DNA from: Gammaproteobacteria bacterium
GTDB lineage: Bacteria; Pseudomonadota; Gammaproteobacteria; JAJFKO01
DNA length: 64,000 bases
Assembly: GCA_021773175.1 (NCBI GenBank)
Contig: JAJFKO010000010.1
Location: 62,001-126,000 of the forward strand
Direction of reading: 5' to 3'
The notes beneath the pieces are model-generated. The model was not told where the DNA came from, ran no database searches, and saw nothing but the letters and a program-made list of their open reading frames with translations. A program made the translations under genes and the position numbers. This document shows, in pieces, positions 58,542-64,000 of this stretch (within the stretch, counting starts at the first letter, position 1; the number at the start of each line of letters is the position of its first letter).

Positions 58542-59402
58542 TTAATCCTCGAAACGTTTTACATAGCGATGACAGTAAGGCGCATTGCCTGTTTTTGCAT
58601 AATAGTCTTGATGATAATCTTCAGCTGGCCAAAAAGTTGCAACGGGTTCTACTTGTGTTGCTATAGATAAACCTTGTTGCTCAAGTTGAGTAATTAAATT
58701 TGCAATAATCTCTTTTTGTTTTGTATCGTAATAAAATATCTTGCTTAGATATTGTGAGCCACGGTCGGGACCTTGACCATCTGCTTGTAGCGGATTATGA
58801 ATTTCAAAAAATAATTTAGTTAACGTTATATAATTAATTCGTGTAGGGTCATAGATCACGCGAATGGCTTCAACGTGTTCTGTGGTTCCTGAACAGATTC
58901 TTTCGTAACTAGGATGATCAACATGACCGCCCGTATAACCTACTTCAGTTTTCAGCACACCATCTTGTTGTTTTAATAATGCTTCAACACCCCAAAAACA
59001 GCCACCAGCATAAATGGCTTCTTCACTATCAACGACTTCAGTATCTGTTACAAAATCAATAGCAAGAGAGTTGACACAGTGGCGAGTATTTTTTTCAGTT
59101 ATATATTCACCATGAAAAACGTGGCCAAGATGCGCGTTGCAACGCTGACATAAAATCTCAGTGCGTCGACCATCCGCATCTGTATCTCGTTTAATCGTAT
59201 TAGCAATCTCATCATCAAAGCTAGGCCAGCCACAACTGGATAAAAACTTGTTGGTCGAGCGAAATAAAGCGAGTCCGCATTGGCGGCAAAGATAGGTACC
59301 TTTGACCATATGCTCATTATATTCATTGGCCATGGGCATTTCGGTGCCTTTATCGTTAACAATATGTAAAATTTCAGGGGTGAGACTGGCTGATTTATCC
59401 AT
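58542..59402 (-). CDS. msrBA: MsrB-MsrA fused methionine sulfoxide reductase
   Basis: This bifunctional enzyme repairs both R- and S-methionine sulfoxides. MsrB comes first (residues about 1-125): two zinc CxxC pairs (CRQCG and CQRCN), catalytic Cys in RHCVNSLAIDF, and resolving region CGWPSF. MsrA follows (about 128-286): GGCFWGVEAL nucleophile, GYTGGH, HNPLQADGQGPDRGSQY and ending with NAPYCHRYV. The fusion order B-A is less common than A-B. There is no signal peptide, so it is cytosolic. Start at the ATG with AAGGTAA upstream. It is divergent from purL. Confidence 0.95.
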   Translation of the reverse strand: MDKSASLTPEILHIVNDKGTEMPMANEYNEHMVKGTYLCRQCGLALFRSTNKFLSSCGWPSFDDEIANTIKRDTDADGRRTEILCQRCNAHLGHVFHGEYITEKNTRHCVNSLAIDFVTDTEVVDSEEAIYAGGCFWGVEALLKQQDGVLKTEVGYTGGHVDHPSYERICSGTTEHVEAIRVIYDPTRINYITLTKLFFEIHNPLQADGQGPDRGSQYLSKIFYYDTKQKEIIANLITQLEQQGLSIATQVEPVATFWPAEDYHQDYYAKTGNAPYCHRYVKRFED

Positions 59403-59558
59403 GGTTATTTACCTTAACTTAAGTTTCTTATTATTAATTATAATTGCGCAATCATAAAACAAAATAAATACCTTGGCGAGTCTGCACAAGGAGCTTGACT
59501 CAATCATAAGATGTTAATACAGTTCTACATTATTTTAATCGCCACAGAAGGTTCTAAG

Positions 59559-62500
59559 ATGCTGATACTTAAAGGAAAACATGCTTTCTCATCATTTCGC
59601 TTACAACAAAAGCTAACAAATTTAAAGCAAGTTAGTACTCAGCTAACAAATATTAGCGCCAACAAGGTATTTTTTATCGATGAAACCCAGGAGCTGGCAG
59701 AAAATGAACAAGCGTTATTGCAACAAATTTTGCCTGTCGCATCCAGCCCTGATTTAGATTTAAAACACAAAGATTACGTTTTAGTACTACCTCGAGTTGG
59801 CACTATCTCACCATGGTCATCAAAAGCCAGTGAGATAATTGTTAATTGTGGTTTAGAGAATGTTGCCCGCGCTGAGCGAGGCATTCTTTATGAGTTTGAA
59901 TTTTCCGCGACAACAACAATAAGTAAAATTAAATTAGAAGAATTAGCTGCCGTGTTACATGATCCTATGACGCAGTCACTTTGTTTTGATATTCAAGAAG
60001 CTCAAGAGCTTTTCTTGCATCCACAACCAAAACCATTACAAACAGTTTCTGTATTAGCTGAAGGTATTGTTGCTTTAGAAGAAATTAATTCGCGTTTAGG
60101 CTTAGCGATGGATAATGTTGAAATGGAATATCTACTTAATCATTATCAATCAATACAACGTGACCCAAGTGATGCTGAGTTAATGATGTTCGCGCAAGCA
60201 AACTCAGAACATTGCCGACATAAGATCTTTAACTGTAGTTGGGTGATTAATGGCAAAGAACAAGATAAAAGCTTGTTTGCCATGATCCGGAATACGTTTA
60301 CAACACATCCTAATAATATTTTAGTGGCGTATGTAGATAATGGTTCTGTTGTCGAAGGCAGTGTCGGTGAACGTTTTTTTGTAACACCTGAAAATCAAGT
60401 TTATCAATTTTCCAATGAAGCTATTCATATGGTTACCAAAGTAGAAACGCATAATCATCCAACAGCGATTGCACCATTTCCAGGTGCGGCAACCGGTGCT
60501 GGTGGTGAAATTCGTGATGAAGGCGCAACCGGTCGTGGCGCCAAACCAAAAGCGGGCTTGTGTGGCTTTTCCGTTTCAAATCTACACCTTCCAAAATTAG
60601 CTAAAGCTTGGGAAACGCCTTATGGTAAACCCGCGCATGTTGCATCCAGTCTTGATATTATGCTCGATGCGCCGATTGGTGCTGCGGCATTTAATAATGA
60701 ATTTGGTCGAGCCAATTTATGCGGCTATTTTCGCAGCTTTGAACTAACTGTTAATGGACGCGTCTGGGGTTATCACAAACCGATAATGATTGCTGGTGGG
60801 TTGGGAAATATTCGTGACCATCACGTTGAAAAAGAACCGCTTCCTGTCGCGACACCACTTATCGTTTTGGGTGGACCTGCTATGTTAATTGGTTTAGGTG
60901 GGAGTGCAGCTTCTTCAAAAAGTAGTGGCAGTGGTGCGCAACATTTAGATTTTGCTTCAGTGCAGCGCGGTAATCCAGAAATGCAACGTCGTGCACAACA
61001 AGTGATTGATGCTTGTTGGGAGATGGGTGACGACAATCCTATTTTATCGATTCATGATGTGGGTGCCGGCGGCTTATCCAATGCTATTCCAGAAATTATA
61101 GAAGCAGCGAATCAAGGTGGCATTATTGAATTACGTAAAGTACCCAATGCTGAATTAGGCATGACACCTATGGAAATCTGGTGTAATGAAGCTCAAGAGC
61201 GCTACGTGTTGGCGATCGACAAAAATAAATTAAAACAATTTTTAGGCATGGCGAAACGTGAGCGTGCGATTGTTGCGGTTGTTGGTGAAACAACTGCAGA
61301 AGAGCAATTACGCGTTACGGATGATATTTTTAATAATGCACCAATTGATATGCCATTATCAGTCCTATTAGGTAATACACCGAAACTAGAACGACGCGTT
61401 ACTCGTGAAGAAGTGACTTTACAAAAATTCATGACGCAAGACATTGAGCTCGGTGATGCTGTGCAACGAGTTTTAGCATTACCAACTGTTGCCAGTAAAA
61501 ACTTTTTAATTACGATTGGTGATCGCAGTATTGGTGGTTTAACCGCACGTGATCAAATGGTTGGCCCATGGCAGGTGCCAGTTGCCGATGTCGCCGTGAC
61601 GGCATCAAGTTTTACGGGTTACTCTGGTGAAGCAATGGCAATGGGTGAACGTCCGCCAATCGCATTGATTAATCCACAAGCCAGTGCGCGCATGGCTGTA
61701 GCAGAAGCCATAACTAATATTGCTGCAGCAAAAATTGATTCACTAGCGAATATTTCTTTATCAGCAAACTGGATGGCAGATTGTCGTGATGAACAACAAG
61801 CAATTGCTTTATTTGACGCGGTAAAAGCGATTGGCATGGAGCTTTGTCCTGATTTGGGTATTAATATTCCTGTGGGTAAAGACTCACTATCAATGCGCAT
61901 GATGTGGCAAGATGATAATGAAACTAAACAAGTGACGGCACCATTATCATTAATTCTAAGTGCCTTTGCACATGTTTCAGATATCCGTAAAACTTGGACG
62001 CCGCAATTAAGCGTTGACCAAGGTGCAACGGAGTTATTATTAATTGATTTATCGCAAGGGCAGCAACGCTTAGGTGGCTCTGCATTGGCGCAAGTTTATC
62101 AACAACTCGGCGATGAAGCACCGGATGTTGTTGCTGCAAGCGTATTAAAGAATTTCTTTTTAGCGATGCAAGCATTACATGATGATAATTCTGTGTTAGC
62201 TTACCATGATCGATCTGATGGTGGATTGATGACTACGCTATGTGAAATGGCGTTTGCTGGACATTGTGGTGTAACAATAGATTTACCAAATATGGCAGCT
62301 ACAATCGCACAATTATTTAATGAAGAATTAGGTGCCGTATTACAAATTAAACAGCAAGATAAAGACAGTGTGTTAGCTGTTCTCAAACAATATAATTTAA
62401 TTGATTGTTGTCATAGTATTGGAACAACCAACACAACCGATAAAATTGAAATTTCTCATCAAAACGAACAGGTGTTTAGCCAATCGCGAAGTGAGCTACA

Positions 62501-63437
62501 ACGTATTTGGGCAGAAACAAGTTACCATATACAAGCATTGCGCGATAACCCTGAAACAGCGCAACAAGAGTTTGCCGCAATTCAACAGCCAGATACGGGA
62601 TTATTTGTTAAATTAAGTTTTGATATTGAGGAAAACGTAGCAGCACCATTTATTAAAGCCGGAGTAAGACCAAAAGTTGCTATCCTGCGTGAACAGGGTG
62701 TTAATGGTCAAACTGAAATGGCTGCAGCATTTCATCTGGCGGGCTTTGAATGTCATGATGTGCACATGCAAGACTTACTTGAAGGTAATATAAAGTTAAA
62801 TAGTTTTGTTGGTCTGGTTGCTTGTGGTGGTTTTTCATATGGTGATGTCCTTGGTGCCGGCCAAGGCTGGGCGAAAACGATTTTATTTCATAACAATTTA
62901 GCCGATCAGTTTGCTGAGTTTTTTCAGAATCCAAATACTTTTAGTCTTGGTGTGTGTAATGGTTGCCAAATGTTATCGCAGTTAAAATCTATGATTCCAG
63001 GTAGTGAAGCATGGCCAATATTTTTAGATAACAATTCTGGACAGTTTGAAGCACGTTTAGTTCAAGTTGAAGTGTGCGATTCACCGTCTATCTTTTTACA
63101 GAATATGCAAGGTTCACAAATGCCGATTGTTGTCGCGCATGGTGAAGGTCGTGCAGTCTGGGAAAATGCCGTACAGCAACAAGCTATGCCAGCAAATACT
63201 ATCGCGATGCGTTATATTGATCATAATGGTAAAACAACAGAAATTTATCCTCATAATCCTAACGGTAGTCCAGAAGGGGTTACCGGCTTAACCACGACTG
63301 ATGGTCGTGTTACGATTATGATGCCGCATCCAGAGCGAGTATTTAGAGCCAGCCAATTTTCTTGGCATCCTGATGACTGGCAAGAACGTTCACCATGGCT
63401 GCGTATGTTTGAGAATGCGAGACTTTGGATTAACTAA
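59559..63437 (+). CDS. purL: phosphoribosylformylglycinamidine synthase
   Basis: PurL converts FGAR to FGAM in purine synthesis using glutamine and ATP. From the ATG at 59559 (AGAAGG upstream; MLILKGKHAFSSFR matches the family N-terminus, whereas an in-frame ATG at 59511 does not) it is 1292 aa, near the E. coli 1295. Domains in order: N-terminal PurS-like, linker with MFAQANSEHCRHKIFN, two AIRS-type halves (KVETHNHPTAIAPFPGAATGAGGEIRDEG), and the glutaminase with nucleophile GVCNGCQML and HPERVFR. It is the large single-chain type usual in gammaproteobacteria. Confidence 0.98.
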   Translation: MLILKGKHAFSSFRLQQKLTNLKQVSTQLTNISANKVFFIDETQELAENEQALLQQILPVASSPDLDLKHKDYVLVLPRVGTISPWSSKASEIIVNCGLENVARAERGILYEFEFSATTTISKIKLEELAAVLHDPMTQSLCFDIQEAQELFLHPQPKPLQTVSVLAEGIVALEEINSRLGLAMDNVEMEYLLNHYQSIQRDPSDAELMMFAQANSEHCRHKIFNCSWVINGKEQDKSLFAMIRNTFTTHPNNILVAYVDNGSVVEGSVGERFFVTPENQVYQFSNEAIHMVTKVETHNHPTAIAPFPGAATGAGGEIRDEGATGRGAKPKAGLCGFSVSNLHLPKLAKAWETPYGKPAHVASSLDIMLDAPIGAAAFNNEFGRANLCGYFRSFELTVNGRVWGYHKPIMIAGGLGNIRDHHVEKEPLPVATPLIVLGGPAMLIGLGGSAASSKSSGSGAQHLDFASVQRGNPEMQRRAQQVIDACWEMGDDNPILSIHDVGAGGLSNAIPEIIEAANQGGIIELRKVPNAELGMTPMEIWCNEAQERYVLAIDKNKLKQFLGMAKRERAIVAVVGETTAEEQLRVTDDIFNNAPIDMPLSVLLGNTPKLERRVTREEVTLQKFMTQDIELGDAVQRVLALPTVASKNFLITIGDRSIGGLTARDQMVGPWQVPVADVAVTASSFTGYSGEAMAMGERPPIALINPQASARMAVAEAITNIAAAKIDSLANISLSANWMADCRDEQQAIALFDAVKAIGMELCPDLGINIPVGKDSLSMRMMWQDDNETKQVTAPLSLILSAFAHVSDIRKTWTPQLSVDQGATELLLIDLSQGQQRLGGSALAQVYQQLGDEAPDVVAASVLKNFFLAMQALHDDNSVLAYHDRSDGGLMTTLCEMAFAGHCGVTIDLPNMAATIAQLFNEELGAVLQIKQQDKDSVLAVLKQYNLIDCCHSIGTTNTTDKIEISHQNEQVFSQSRSELQRIWAETSYHIQALRDNPETAQQEFAAIQQPDTGLFVKLSFDIEENVAAPFIKAGVRPKVAILREQGVNGQTEMAAAFHLAGFECHDVHMQDLLEGNIKLNSFVGLVACGGFSYGDVLGAGQGWAKTILFHNNLADQFAEFFQNPNTFSLGVCNGCQMLSQLKSMIPGSEAWPIFLDNNSGQFEARLVQVEVCDSPSIFLQNMQGSQMPIVVAHGEGRAVWENAVQQQAMPANTIAMRYIDHNGKTTEIYPHNPNGSPEGVTGLTTTDGRVTIMMPHPERVFRASQFSWHPDDWQERSPWLRMFENARLWIN

Positions 63438-63484
63438 GTAGTGGATGTAAAAATTTTTTATAAAAATAATAAGGAGTCATTCAT

Positions 63485-63877
63485 ATGGAAACAACACGCA
63501 TAAAGTGTTTGAAAATAGCATTAGTCATTGTTGGTTTAATCTTTATATTTGGTTTGCCGTTATTAATGTTTTTCTGGCCATCGGGTTGGACATGGCTGCC
63601 ACGACAATACGAATACGAACAAATGATCATGGTAGTGTATGCAACACTGGGTGCGTTTTTGATTTATGCCAGTAACAAACCGCACGAACATCGGAGCTTA
63701 ATTTGGTTTACCATTATTTCTAGCTATCTACATGCTGCCGTGATGTTTGCACAAGCGATGTTAAGCCCTGCAGATCATGCAAATCTATATGGTGACATTC
63801 CTGGATTATTTATTATTGCGATCGTATTGACAATTTTAATGTCGATACAAAAGCGTGATAGTAAAAATATAAACTAA
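63485..63877 (+). CDS. small four-helix membrane protein (DUF6632-like)
   Basis: This 130-residue protein has about four hydrophobic helices (12-32, 45-62, 70-90, 104-121). The wording FGLPLLMFFWPSGWTWLPRQYEYEQMIMVVYATLGAFLIYAS is similar to a small uncharacterised family I recall as DUF6632, but this is not certain. AAGGAG precedes the ATG by 7 bp. It follows purL on the same strand after 47 bp and may be read through. Function unknown. Confidence 0.6.
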   Translation: METTRIKCLKIALVIVGLIFIFGLPLLMFFWPSGWTWLPRQYEYEQMIMVVYATLGAFLIYASNKPHEHRSLIWFTIISSYLHAAVMFAQAMLSPADHANLYGDIPGLFIIAIVLTILMSIQKRDSKNIN

Positions 63878-63882
63878 TCTAA

Positions 63883-64000
63883 TAGGACTTAGGATAAACA
63901 CCAAAATTGAAGTGAGTGTGCTTTCTAAAAACCGAGAATACTACGTAATACGTGAGGGTTTTAGAAAGCACATTCAACGCAAAGAGTGATGTTTAGCGTA
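63883..64000. repeat. palindromic repeat, family A, cut by window end
   Basis: The left end TAGGACTTAGGATAAACACCAA (from 63883) is the family A end. Inner arms GTGTGCTTTCTAAAAACC and GGTTTTAGAAAGCACATTC pair closely. The right end GATGTTTAGCGTA reaches the window edge and is expected to continue as AGTCC. Confidence 0.65.

Overview
The window is a chromosomal segment of a Gram-negative gammaproteobacterium. It carries LPS and envelope genes (kdsA, lolA), ClpS/ClpA/Aat N-end-rule genes, and the gammaproteobacterial gene order icd-clpS-clpA-infA-aat-trxB-ftsK-lolA. The DNA is AT-rich by eye. Several features suggest a host-associated, Legionellales/Coxiella-like lineage: a bacterial HMG-CoA synthase, scattered large orphan proteins with eukaryotic-like domains (Ulp1-like fold, protein kinase, J-domain, glycine-zipper membrane segments, coiled coils), and many palindromic intergenic repeats. 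The lineage is inference from gene content, not a database result.

Layout. 1-6300: 3' end of a Ulp1-like protein, a yihY/thioesterase/acyl-CoA dehydrogenase unit, wrbA and an EmrA-like adaptor. 6300-11500: a secreted SecD-head-like protein, an S24 repressor, an HTH-GNAT fusion, a DUF4143-type ATPase and a large unknown protein with a phosphoribosyltransferase-like motif. 11500-19840: a fabH that reads like the Bacteroidetes type, lepB, a degenerate S24 regulator, M19 dipeptidase, serine hydrolase, quinone oxidoreductase and an orphan glycine-zipper protein. 20100-24700: ispB, rplU-rpmA-obgE-tilS. 24700-28730: glutamate decarboxylase with a membrane partner, and an orphan coiled-coil protein. 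28950-33400: pyrG-kdsA, icd, clpS. 33400-44600: clpA, infA, aat, trxB, ftsK, lolA, with an orphan repeat protein inserted between infA and aat, and ribE and a racemase inserted between aat and trxB. 44700-46300: a FliO-like gene and fliA behind a textbook sigma-54 promoter, then tRNA-Lys(CTT). 46400-58500: threonine-dehydratase-like enzyme with a small partner, hydrolase, a broken AbiEii-like gene, kinase-like and J-domain proteins, APH-type kinase, MFS pump, and a GlsB/HMG-CoA synthase/queuosine transporter/membrane-anchored orphan unit. 58500-64000: msrBA fusion, purL and a small membrane protein.

How the parts fit. Housekeeping operons are largely intact. Unknown, effector-like genes sit singly between them rather than in one island, and several end in short Pro/Arg/Lys-rich tails. 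Intergenic DNA carries at least three families of long nested palindromes: one with conserved outer ends and variable self-complementary cores, one near fabH/lepB, and one upstream of the GlsB-like gene. The most unusual elements are these palindromes, the sigma-54-driven fliO-like/fliA pair with no other flagellar gene in view, the Bacteroidetes-like fabH, the orphan gene splitting infA from aat, and the kinase-like/J-domain pair. No CRISPR array, complete insertion sequence, prophage or rRNA gene was seen.
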